From NCBI GenBank assembly GCA_964540895.1, contig CAZIOP010000001.1:62001-126000 (forward strand): 64,000 nt of DNA, given 5' to 3'. Positions within the stretch are counted from its first letter, which is position 1. Each line of letters starts with the position of its first letter. The notes below the pieces were generated by a model. That model did not search any database. It was not told where the DNA came from and saw only the letters and a list, made by a program, of their open reading frames with translations. Shown piece by piece: positions 17,069 to 24,220 of the stretch. Made by a program: the position numbers and the translations under genes. Source of the DNA: Patescibacterium sp964540895 (GTDB lineage: Bacteria > Patescibacteriota > Patescibacteriia > Patescibacteriales > Patescibacteriaceae).

Positions 17069-19286
17069 TCCCGTACGTACATTCTTTACTACTACATCTC
17101 GGACCATCTTTACCTTCAACGAGTGGCTGACCACAGTCAGGGCACATGTCACCAGTTGGTTTGCTATTAAAAGCAGTTTTGCAATCTGGATATTGATCAC
17201 AAGCATAGAAAATTCCACGACGACTACGTTTTTGAACAATATTTCCTTCTTTACAGACTGGACATTTAATCGTTGGTCCTTCACTGACGTTAAGATTCTT
17301 TATATTCTTACATTTTGGATAATTACTGCAGCCTAAGAAAGGACCAAAGCGACCTGTTTTGATCACCATTGGACTACCACACTTCTCACAGACATCATCC
17401 TTATGCTCTTCTGTTAAGGCTTTCATTTTTTCATCCATTTCTGGTGAATTTTTGTCCATGGATTTAATATTTTTACATTCTGGGAAATTACTGCAACCCA
17501 AGAATGATCCAAAACGCCCCGTTTTAATGACCATTGGACTACCACACTTCTCACATTTTTCATCTGACATTTTTTCAGGCATGATGTCATCTTTATTTAC
17601 CTCATCATACTTGGCGGTTAGGTTAGAGTGAAATGGACCATAGAATTCACTAAGAACTGGTTGCCAATCTTTTTCACCTTCGGCTATTTCATCTAAATCA
17701 TTTTCTAATTTAGCAGTGAATTCTAGATCAACAATGTTAGGGAAGTGAGCGACGAGTAAATCAATCACAATACCAGCAATGTCAGTTGGTTTAAGGCGCT
17801 TATTTTCATCACGGTTAACATAGTTTCTGGCTTCAATGGTGCTAATAGTTGGAGCATAAGTTGAAGGTCGACCAATACCATGCTTTTCAAGTTCTTTCAC
17901 TAACGTAGCATCACTGTAGCGGGCTGGTGGTTTGGTGAAATGTTGCTCTGGAGTTAATTCCTTGAGATCTACCACTGTTTTTTCAGCTACTTCAGGCAAT
18001 AACATTTCCTGGCTTTTTTCTGGGTATATTTTTAAGTAACCAGGAAAGAAAATAGTTTGGCCAGTAGCTCTAAATTCACCTCGGCCAGCGCTAACATCAA
18101 TAGCGACTTGGTCTAATTCAGCATCTGGCATTTGACTAGCTACAGCTCGTTGCCAAATTAAACGATATAGTTTTAGTTGGTTAGGTGCCAAATAATCTTT
18201 AACACTTTCTGGTGTACGAATGACTTCAGTGGGACGAATAGCTTCGTGAGCTTCTTGAGCACCTTTAGATTTTGTTTTAAAACGTCGTGGTGCAGTTAGA
18301 GCATATTCCTTACCTAATGTAGAAGTTAGATGTTCACGAGCTTCATCAAGAAATTTTTGAGAAAGATTTAATGAGTCAGTACGCATGTAGGTAATCAAAC
18401 CAACACTACCTTCAGCCCCAAGTTCAGCACCTTCATATAATTGTTGAGCTAACATCATAGTTTGCTTAGCAGAGAAACCAAGCATGCGGTTAGCAGTTTG
18501 CTGTAAACTAGAAGTGGTAAAAGGAGAAGGAGAAGATTTCTTGGCGCGCTTTTTTTCAACTGAAGCAATAGTATATTTTTCTTTGCTCAATTCTGTTACT
18601 AAGGCTGAAGCAGTTGTTTCATCTTTTATTTCTAACTTATCCAAAGCCTTGCCATCAAGCTTGTTAAGCTCAGCAGCAAATTCTTGTTTATCTGGTGTAA
18701 TTAGATTAGCAGTTAAACTCCAGTACTCATCAGTTTTAAAAGCATCAATCTCTCGTTCACGTTCCACGATTAAACGAACAGCTACAGATTGGACACGTCC
18801 TGCTGATAAACCACGAGCTACTTTTTTCCAAAGAAATGGTGAGAGTTCATACCCGACTAAACGATCAAGAATACGACGAGCTTGTTGAGCATTAACTAAC
18901 TTACTATCAATCGTTCGAGGATGAGCTAAGGCTTCGTGAATAGCTTCTTTAGTAATTTCATGAAAGACAATTCGTTGAGTTTTGTCAGTTGGTAATTTCA
19001 AAGCTTCAGCCAAATGCCACGCAATGGCTTCTCCTTCGCGGTCTTCGTCAGACGCCAGAATTACTTCAGTAGCTTTGTCAGCTAGTTTCTTTAATTTAGT
19101 AACAGTCTTTTTAGCTTTAGTTGGGATAATATACTGAGGTGTAAAATCATGCTCAACATCAATACCTAATTTTGATTTTGGTAAATCACGAATATGCCCA
19201 AACGATGATTCCACGTTGAACTCTTTGCCTAAAAATTTGGCAATGGTTTTGGCTTTAGTAGGTGATTCGACAATAACTAATTTCAT
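17064..19286 (-). CDS. topA: DNA topoisomerase I (type IA)
   Basis: Relaxes negative supercoils. 740 residues. The TOPRIM domain lies at the N-terminus (MKLVIVESPTKAKTIAKFLG, then ILASDEDREGEAIAWHL). The catalytic tyrosine is in GLITYMRTDS near residue 298. Four C-terminal zinc ribbons follow: two nearly identical CEKCGSPMVIKTGRFG...C units, then CPVC...C and CPDC...C. The two repeated ribbons share a perfect 26-base DNA stretch (17365-17390 and 17530-17555), which suggests a recent duplication or conversion. Confidence 0.97.
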   Translation of the reverse strand: MKLVIVESPTKAKTIAKFLGKEFNVESSFGHIRDLPKSKLGIDVEHDFTPQYIIPTKAKKTVTKLKKLADKATEVILASDEDREGEAIAWHLAEALKLPTDKTQRIVFHEITKEAIHEALAHPRTIDSKLVNAQQARRILDRLVGYELSPFLWKKVARGLSAGRVQSVAVRLIVEREREIDAFKTDEYWSLTANLITPDKQEFAAELNKLDGKALDKLEIKDETTASALVTELSKEKYTIASVEKKRAKKSSPSPFTTSSLQQTANRMLGFSAKQTMMLAQQLYEGAELGAEGSVGLITYMRTDSLNLSQKFLDEAREHLTSTLGKEYALTAPRRFKTKSKGAQEAHEAIRPTEVIRTPESVKDYLAPNQLKLYRLIWQRAVASQMPDAELDQVAIDVSAGRGEFRATGQTIFFPGYLKIYPEKSQEMLLPEVAEKTVVDLKELTPEQHFTKPPARYSDATLVKELEKHGIGRPSTYAPTISTIEARNYVNRDENKRLKPTDIAGIVIDLLVAHFPNIVDLEFTAKLENDLDEIAEGEKDWQPVLSEFYGPFHSNLTAKYDEVNKDDIMPEKMSDEKCEKCGSPMVIKTGRFGSFLGCSNFPECKNIKSMDKNSPEMDEKMKALTEEHKDDVCEKCGSPMVIKTGRFGPFLGCSNYPKCKNIKNLNVSEGPTIKCPVCKEGNIVQKRSRRGIFYACDQYPDCKTAFNSKPTGDMCPDCGQPLVEGKDGPRCSSKECTYGK

Positions 19287-19412
19287 GAAATTTAAAAATG
19301 AAAAATTATTTTTTGATAAAAAAGACTAATATAAGTGATGTTTCTCTTTATCTTCAGTAGTTCTGATAATTCTATAATAGTCAGTCTACGGTTTATCGGC
19401 TTTGTGTCAAGT

Positions 19413-20279
19413 TTAGTACTTCAGTGTTGAAAGAATATCAGATAGGTTGGTAATTAAGGTAGCACCTTTCTTCAGCAGATTATTTGTACCAATAGATTGA
19501 GGTGAAAAAATACTGCCAGGTACTGCCATTACTTCACGATTTTCTTGCAAGGCATAATGAGCGGTAACAAGTCCACCTGACTTTTCAGAAGCTTCAATAA
19601 CTAAGGTTGCTTGAGCCAGACCGGCAATTAGTCTATTTCGTTTCGGGAAGTTAGATCTGAGAGGCAGTGTATTAGGAGAAAATTCCGAGATCAGGCATCC
19701 ATGTTTTATTATTCTCTCGGCAAGAAGTTTATTTTGAGACGGGTAAATGTTATTTAATCCTGAACCAAGAACCGCCACAGTCTTTCCTTGTTTTTGTAGC
19801 GTTACTGTATGAGCTATCTCATCAACTCCTGTTGCTAAACCACTTACAATAATAAAACCGAATCTAGAAAGTTCTTGTACTAAATATTTAGTAACTTGTT
19901 TTCCATAGTAACTTGGTTGCCTTGTTCCCACAATTGCAATACTTGGTTGATTAAAGAAATCTAATGACCCTTGATAATACAATAGCAGAGGAGGTAGATA
20001 TATTTGTTGTAACAAGGGTGGATAATCACTTTCGTCTAAGGATACTGTTTTAATATTTTTCTCAATTAGAGATTTCTTAAAGTTCTCAATATCAAAATTT
20101 TTTCGTAATAAGATTAGTTCAGAAATGATAGAAGGTTCTAATTTAGCTAGTTGTAACTCTCTAGGTGACGCTCTCCAGATATTTTCCCAGGTATTAAAAA
20201 AGGTCCGCAATCGCTTGAGACGAGAGGGACCTAATTTTGAACACTGACAGAGTGCCAGCAGGAAATCTTTTTCAGTCAT
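19413..20279 (-). CDS. dprA: DNA-processing protein DprA
   Basis: 288 residues from the ATG at 20279, whose ATGA overlaps the stop of the upstream gene. A helical N-terminal domain (about 1-70) precedes the Rossmann-like DprA fold: SIAIVGTRQPSYYG, IVSGLATGVDEIAH, TVAVLGSGLNNIYP, FPKRNRLIAGLA and EKSGGLVTAHYAL. DprA loads RecA on incoming single-stranded DNA during natural transformation, consistent with the pilus cluster in this window. It is translationally coupled to an SD-led gene of unknown function. Confidence 0.95.
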   Translation of the reverse strand: MTEKDFLLALCQCSKLGPSRLKRLRTFFNTWENIWRASPRELQLAKLEPSIISELILLRKNFDIENFKKSLIEKNIKTVSLDESDYPPLLQQIYLPPLLLYYQGSLDFFNQPSIAIVGTRQPSYYGKQVTKYLVQELSRFGFIIVSGLATGVDEIAHTVTLQKQGKTVAVLGSGLNNIYPSQNKLLAERIIKHGCLISEFSPNTLPLRSNFPKRNRLIAGLAQATLVIEASEKSGGLVTAHYALQENREVMAVPGSIFSPQSIGTNNLLKKGATLITNLSDILSTLKY

Positions 20280-20791
20280 TTTGAATAGTAGATATTCGTT
20301 AAACAAATAGCCAGAACTTCCGGGAAACATCCGCAAGATCGGAGTTGATAACCAGTCTTATAATGACCATCAAATTTTTCTGACGAACCCTGTTTAAAGT
20401 ATTTAGTCATTGAATATTTCTCCATCCATATATCAGAATATTGTTCTAGGAGAGATTTAATATGACCAATTGCTTTGTTGGTTGATTTTTTCTTTTCGCT
20501 TGATGTAAATAATTCCCAAGGCCCATAACCATCAAAGTAACTATTACCCGTTTCAAATCCCTCATATTTTTCTGATCCACCGATAAGAATAATTGGAAAA
20601 TTCTCTTTGTTATCTAAAATAGGAGGGGCTCCTTTTGGTGGTTTATTATCTTGAGTATAATTTACTGCTCGTATTGCTATCTCTTCTGTCGAACTAAGAA
20701 TCGTTTTCATTGCAATTCTTAAATATTTCTTAAGTAAGTTTAGTGAATCAACTTCAACAAAGAAGTCTTGAACTAAATCTATACCATTCAT
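20276..20791 (-). CDS. Unknown protein translationally coupled to dprA
   Basis: 171 residues with no recognised family, no membrane segment and no signal peptide. Notable stretches are NFPIILIGGSEKYEGFETGNSY near 64-85 and a Cys-containing end (LRSCGCFPEVLAICL). The start is supported by AAGGAAGG at 20796-20803, four bases from the ATG. TATAAT lies at 20830-20835 with a leader of about 32 nt. The stop overlaps the dprA start (ATGA). The coupling suggests a shared role or shared expression with DprA, but nothing in the sequence proves it. Confidence 0.7.
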   Translation of the reverse strand: MNGIDLVQDFFVEVDSLNLLKKYLRIAMKTILSSTEEIAIRAVNYTQDNKPPKGAPPILDNKENFPIILIGGSEKYEGFETGNSYFDGYGPWELFTSSEKKKSTNKAIGHIKSLLEQYSDIWMEKYSMTKYFKQGSSEKFDGHYKTGYQLRSCGCFPEVLAICLTNIYYSK

Positions 20792-20876
20792 GTTACCTTC
20801 CTTTATATTAAATTAAAAAATGTGCGTTTATTATAGTTGATGTACCACTGTTTTATTAAAAAGTCAATGAAGTTAG

Positions 20877-20950
20877 TACGCCTGCTTGGACTCGAACCAA
20901 GGACCCTCGAGGTATAAGCTCGATGCTCTAACCAACTGAGCTACAGGCGC
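20877..20950 (-). tRNA. tRNA-Ile with the rare anticodon UAU
   Basis: 74-nt cloverleaf. The acceptor stem is GCGCCTG/CAGGCGT with a G-U closing pair and discriminator A, the anticodon stem is TCGAG/CTCGA, and the loop is CTTATAC, so positions 34-36 are UAU (reads AUA). T-stem CTTGG/CCAAG. No CCA is encoded. Most bacteria read AUA with a CAU tRNA modified by TilS, so this gene is unusual. It lies 9 bases after tRNA-Val on the same strand. Confidence 0.93.
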
Positions 20951-20959
20951 AAAAGTCTG

Positions 20960-21033
20960 TGACCACTAGTGGACTCGAACCACTGACCTCCACAATGTCA
21001 ATGTGGCGCTCTAACCAACTGAGCTAAGCAGTC
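20960..21033 (-). tRNA. tRNA-Val (anticodon GAC)
   Basis: 74-nt cloverleaf. The acceptor stem is GACTGCT/AGTGGTC with two G-U pairs and discriminator A. The anticodon loop TTGACAT lies between CCACA and TGTGG. CCA is not encoded. It leads a two-tRNA cluster with tRNA-Ile and follows the DHH-like gene by about 48 bases. Confidence 0.96.
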
Positions 21034-21081
21034 ATAATCTTTTTTTACGGTAACATTTAACCACTCTTTCTTCAAGAGAGG

Positions 21082-22218
21082 TTAGGCTTTAAGGTTAGCA
21101 ATCTTGTTCTCTAATTCTGCGATTAATAATGATGAAGCTTCAGCGAGAGGTTTGTTAAAGGTTGTATTAGCTAAATTACGAGTACCAGTACTTGAAAATA
21201 CTTCAGTTAATTCTAAGGCGTTTAGATTACGAACACTGTGTACAATGGCTTTGGTGGTACTGCCTTCTTCATATATTAAGACAATAATTTGAGCATTAGG
21301 CATATTGATGATTAATTCATCAATAATATCAGTTAAATTATTTGGATTTGTCATGGTTTCAGAAAAATCTGCGGCTTTGACAATTGACCAGACTAATCGA
21401 CCACCTAATGATTCTTTCAGACCAGTTAAGACACGACCCCAGAGTTTAAGAACGTTTAATTGTCTGGATCGATACAGAGCATTAATGATTTCTTCTCGTC
21501 GTCCACCCATGGTAACTAATTTTGAGGCGACTGTCAGAGCGTGGGGAGTGATATGAGGTGTTTTGAAACTCTTGGTTTCGGTAATTAAGCCAGCCAAAAG
21601 GCAGGTAGCGATATCTTCAGTAATTTTTTCATTATCAGAAATGGTAAATAAATCATATAGAATTTCAGTTACTGAAACCGCTTTGACATTAACAACATTG
21701 ATTTGACCGAAGTTCTCATTAGCTGGGTTATGATCAATATTAACTATTGGAGTCTTGAAAAAGAAGTCAGTATCTTGATTGTAGATTGTACCGAGTGATT
21801 CTAAATCAGGTGTGCCAAGTACAAAGATAAGATTGTAACGAAAACCACTGGAGTGTGAAGAAATATCAGCGGCAGTGAAAGAGCCAGATTTTGGAGAAAC
21901 AATGAAATTAAGTTTCTGGTTCTCTAATCTGTATTCAACTTGGTCGACAGAAGCATTGCCAACATTAAGCGAAATAATAAAACGACGGATATTATCAAGT
22001 TGGTGAGAAATCAAAGCATAGCCTGGCAAGAAAGTGTAGGGAGAATTAGTGCTAGGTTTTTCAGCGACGATATCAACTGTTTTACCGCGACCCTCTAACC
22101 ATGTTTTCAAGGCTAAACTTGAGGAAACGGAATCACCAAACCAGTCCTTACCAAAGGTAATAAGGATGCGAGTAGCTTTATCAACTTGTTCGATGATTTG
22201 TTGATCTATGGAGAGCAT
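21082..22218 (-). CDS. DHH-phosphoesterase-like protein lacking the catalytic motifs
   Basis: 378 residues with the layout of NrnA/RecJ-type DHH proteins: an N-terminal alpha/beta domain, the region VNIDHNPANENFG near 159-171, GLITETKSFKTPH, and a DHHA1-like C-terminal part. Key residues are changed. The usual DxD loop reads FGDSVSSSLAL (28-36), the DHH triplet reads D162-H163-N164, and the usual DTG..F reads ETKSF. It may bind nucleotides or oligonucleotides without cleaving them. The leader carries a perfect hairpin, and tRNA-Val/Ile lie downstream. Confidence 0.75.
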   Translation of the reverse strand: MLSIDQQIIEQVDKATRILITFGKDWFGDSVSSSLALKTWLEGRGKTVDIVAEKPSTNSPYTFLPGYALISHQLDNIRRFIISLNVGNASVDQVEYRLENQKLNFIVSPKSGSFTAADISSHSSGFRYNLIFVLGTPDLESLGTIYNQDTDFFFKTPIVNIDHNPANENFGQINVVNVKAVSVTEILYDLFTISDNEKITEDIATCLLAGLITETKSFKTPHITPHALTVASKLVTMGGRREEIINALYRSRQLNVLKLWGRVLTGLKESLGGRLVWSIVKAADFSETMTNPNNLTDIIDELIINMPNAQIIVLIYEEGSTTKAIVHSVRNLNALELTEVFSSTGTRNLANTTFNKPLAEASSLLIAELENKIANLKA

Positions 22219-22233
22219 AGATGATTTAGAGAA

Positions 22234-22255
22234 AGAGTCGCTGGGGAGCGACTCT
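22234..22255 (-). promoter_or_regulatory. Perfect hairpin in the leader of the DHH-like gene
   Basis: AGAGTCGCT / AGCGACTCT, 9 bp with a 4-base loop, ending 16 bases before the ATG at 22218. On the minus strand it is followed by TTTCTCT, so it may be a 5' stabiliser, an attenuator or a weak terminator. Confidence 0.55.
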
Positions 22256-22296
22256 GACAGATATTAAGATGGTGAGATAAACTTAACCAATATTCT

Positions 22297-22325
22297 AATC
22301 TAAAGGAAAGTTCTGAAACTGTCAA
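22297..22325 (-). promoter_or_regulatory. Promoter of the DHH-like gene
   Basis: On the minus strand TTGACA (22320-22325), 17 bases, TAGATT (22297-22302). The leader is about 72 nt and includes the 22234-22255 hairpin. Confidence 0.65.
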
Positions 22326-22374
22326 GAAATTTAGTTGTTAAGCTTGAGATTCAGCCAACAATAGAGAAAATTAC

Positions 22375-22403
22375 TTGACAGAGAGCCTGTTCATTATTAT
22401 ACT
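22375..22403 (+). promoter_or_regulatory. tRNA-Glu promoter
   Basis: TTGACA (22375-22380), 17 bases, TATACT (22398-22403). The predicted start is about 37 bases before the tRNA. Confidence 0.8.
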
Positions 22404-22446
22404 ACAGGCAGTAAATTAATCTGTATAATCAGATAATGTACAGTTT

Positions 22447-22518
22447 GGTCCCATCGTCTAACGGTTAGGACGCCAGGTTTTCATCCTGGTAATAGGGGTT
22501 CGATTCCCCTTGGGACTA
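22447..22518 (+). tRNA. tRNA-Glu (anticodon UUC)
   Basis: 72-nt cloverleaf. The acceptor stem is GGTCCCA/TGGGACT, the anticodon stem CCAGG/CCTGG with loop TTTTCAT, the T-stem GGGGT/TCCCC region around TTCGATT, and discriminator A. CCA is not encoded (the next bases are CAT). It has its own promoter and terminator. Confidence 0.97.
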
Positions 22519-22532
22519 CATATAGAAGAAAT

Positions 22533-22555
22533 ACCTCCTTAAATAGGGGGTTTTT
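22533..22555 (+). terminator. tRNA-Glu terminator
   Basis: ACCTCC (22533-22538) pairs with GGGGGT (22546-22551), including one G-U pair, followed by a run of T. Confidence 0.7.
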
Positions 22556-22562
22556 CTGTATA

Positions 22563-22592
22563 TTGACAAATATATATATTTTATGATATAAT
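22563..22592 (+). promoter_or_regulatory. Consensus extended promoter for the 133-residue gene
   Basis: TTGACA (22563-22568), 18 bases, TATAAT (22587-22592) with TGA directly before it. Both hexamers are perfect consensus. The leader is about 64 nt. Confidence 0.85.
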
Positions 22593-22662
22593 ATATATGG
22601 CATAAAATATAGATTTTTTACAATAAATAATAAAAATAATTAAAAACTTAAGGAGATTAAAA

Positions 22663-23064
22663 ATGAAAAAAAGAAATTTTATTTTCTTTGTAAATGAAAT
22701 AGGTAATATCTTACTTTTCAACACCGGAACAGAATGGAGACCACCTTATTTGGATGAGCTAAGTGATAATTTAGAAAAAATAAAACAGGATATTACAAAA
22801 AAAATGCAATGGATCGGGTTAGTGCCGCTTAACAAAGAAGAACCAGTATTAGTTGGTTCGGGCCAGGGTAAGTTGAGTACCATGAGTAATCATATTTCTG
22901 AGTTTGACTTGTACGAAGTACTTGTCAAAGGATCACATTTTCCGTTAGCCGGAAATTACGAATATGTAAACCCGACCGACATCACTACCTGGCATGTGTC
23001 AGAAGTTGTACAAAATATGTTCATGATATATGAACATAAATCTTCACTACTGGCTAATTGCTAA
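22663..23064 (+). CDS. Unknown soluble protein with strong expression signals
   Basis: 133 residues with no known family. It opens KKRNFIFFVNEIGNILLFNTG and contains WRPPYLDELSDNL, WIGLVPLNKEEPVLVGSGQG and an ITTWHVSEVVQNMF stretch near the end. No signal peptide or membrane helix is clear. AAGGAG lies eight bases before the ATG, with a perfect promoter upstream and an intrinsic terminator downstream (23083-23113), so this is a free-standing, probably well-expressed unit between tRNA-Glu and trxB. Confidence 0.7.
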   Translation: MKKRNFIFFVNEIGNILLFNTGTEWRPPYLDELSDNLEKIKQDITKKMQWIGLVPLNKEEPVLVGSGQGKLSTMSNHISEFDLYEVLVKGSHFPLAGNYEYVNPTDITTWHVSEVVQNMFMIYEHKSSLLANC

Positions 23065-23082
23065 CTTATTGTTATAATATTT

Positions 23083-23113
23083 ACTGCCTTCAGATCCTTG
23101 GGGGCAGTTTTTT
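23083..23113 (+). terminator. Terminator of the 133-residue gene
   Basis: ACTGCC (23083-23088) pairs with GGCAGT (23103-23108) across a 14-base loop, followed by six T. Confidence 0.7.
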
Positions 23114-23145
23114 GTATTATTTTCTGATTTACTTTATACTATAAT
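23112..23145 (+). promoter_or_regulatory. Leaderless or near-leaderless trxB promoter
   Basis: TTGTAT (23112-23117), 17 bases, TATACT (23135-23140), overlapping a second -10, TATAAT (23140-23145). The ATG is at 23150, so the transcript would begin within about three bases of it. It overlaps the upstream terminator. Confidence 0.6.
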
Positions 23146-23149
23146 TTCT

Positions 23150-24070
23150 ATGGATTACGATTTAATTATTATTGGTGCTGGAGCAGCTGGTATGACAGCT
23201 GGTATTTATGCTTCGCGCTACCAAGTCAAAAACGTTATTATTGGTGACTTAGTAGGTGGTCTCACTACTGAAGCTCACAAGATTTTTAATTGGCCAGGAG
23301 ATCCAGGTATTTCTGGTTTTGAGTTAACTAACAAAATGGCTGACCATGTTCGTCAGTCTAATGGAGAGATTCTTTCAGATTTGGTGACTGAGATTGAGCA
23401 ACAAGCTGATGCCACATTTATTGTTAAAACTAAAGGTGGCAAGAGTTTAACAACTAAACGTCTTTTGTTTACATCTGGCACTAAACACCGAAAACTAAAT
23501 GTACCTCGTGAAGAAGAATTACTGGGCAAAGGAGTAGCCTACTGTGCAACCTGCGACGGACCTTTTTTCAAAGATAGAACCGTGGCTATGGTAGGAGGAG
23601 GAAACAGTGTTATCTCAGCTGCCTTGTATTTAGCTGATGTAGCTGCTCGTGTGTATGTAATTTGTCGTGGTGAAGTTTTGAAAGGTGAACCAGTCTGGCG
23701 CGATGAGTTAATCAAGCGATCAAATGTCACTGTCTTGTATGAAACTAATGTTGTTGGTTTAGTTGGACAAGAAAAATTAGAAGCGGTGACGCTAGATAAA
23801 GAACATGAAGGAAGTCCAGAAGTAAAAGTTGATGGTATGTTTGTTGAAATTGGATTATTACCACAAACTGAATTGTTCAAAAAACTAGGTGGTGAGACAG
23901 ATGAACTTGGTTACATTAAAGTTCAGCCTGATATGTCGACTAGTGTAAAAAATGTCTATGCAGCCGGAGATTCCACTAATGCCTCTAATAATTTTCATCA
24001 GATTGTAACGGCTTGCGGTGAAGGGTCTGTGGCAGCCGATGCTATCTATAAGTCACTAGCAGTTAACTAG
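23150..24070 (+). CDS. trxB: Thioredoxin reductase-like flavoprotein
   Basis: 306 residues, typical length. The FAD motif is IIGAGAAGMTAGIYA (about 8-22). The redox-active CATC pair is C132/C135, and the C-terminal FAD motif is YAAGDST. The NADPH region differs from the standard: GGGDSA reads GGGNSV, and HRRDxFRA reads CRGEVLKGE, so the basic residues that hold the 2' phosphate are missing. NADPH use therefore should not be assumed, and NADH or a ferredoxin-type donor is possible. No thioredoxin gene lies nearby. Confidence 0.92.
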   Translation: MDYDLIIIGAGAAGMTAGIYASRYQVKNVIIGDLVGGLTTEAHKIFNWPGDPGISGFELTNKMADHVRQSNGEILSDLVTEIEQQADATFIVKTKGGKSLTTKRLLFTSGTKHRKLNVPREEELLGKGVAYCATCDGPFFKDRTVAMVGGGNSVISAALYLADVAARVYVICRGEVLKGEPVWRDELIKRSNVTVLYETNVVGLVGQEKLEAVTLDKEHEGSPEVKVDGMFVEIGLLPQTELFKKLGGETDELGYIKVQPDMSTSVKNVYAAGDSTNASNNFHQIVTACGEGSVAADAIYKSLAVN

Positions 24071-24090
24071 ATTTTTTTCAGCATATTATT

Positions 24091-24120
24091 AAAAGGTATA
24101 CATTTTTGTATACCTTTTTA
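24091..24120 (+). terminator. trxB terminator
   Basis: AAAAGGTATAC (24091-24101) pairs with GTATACCTTTT (24109-24119), with a T-rich loop and a following T-run. Confidence 0.85.
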
Positions 24121-24220
24121 GTATATTATATAAGGGTGCAATTCCTTACGAAGAATGATATAATATCTACATCTCTATACAGTTATCTAGATACTGTATC
24201 TATTTATTATCTACTGTTTT

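Noticed and set aside
22219..22447. Replication origin at the divergent switch
   Set aside because: No DnaA-box cluster, dnaA, dnaN or AT-rich iterons were found. Kept only as a low-interest observation.
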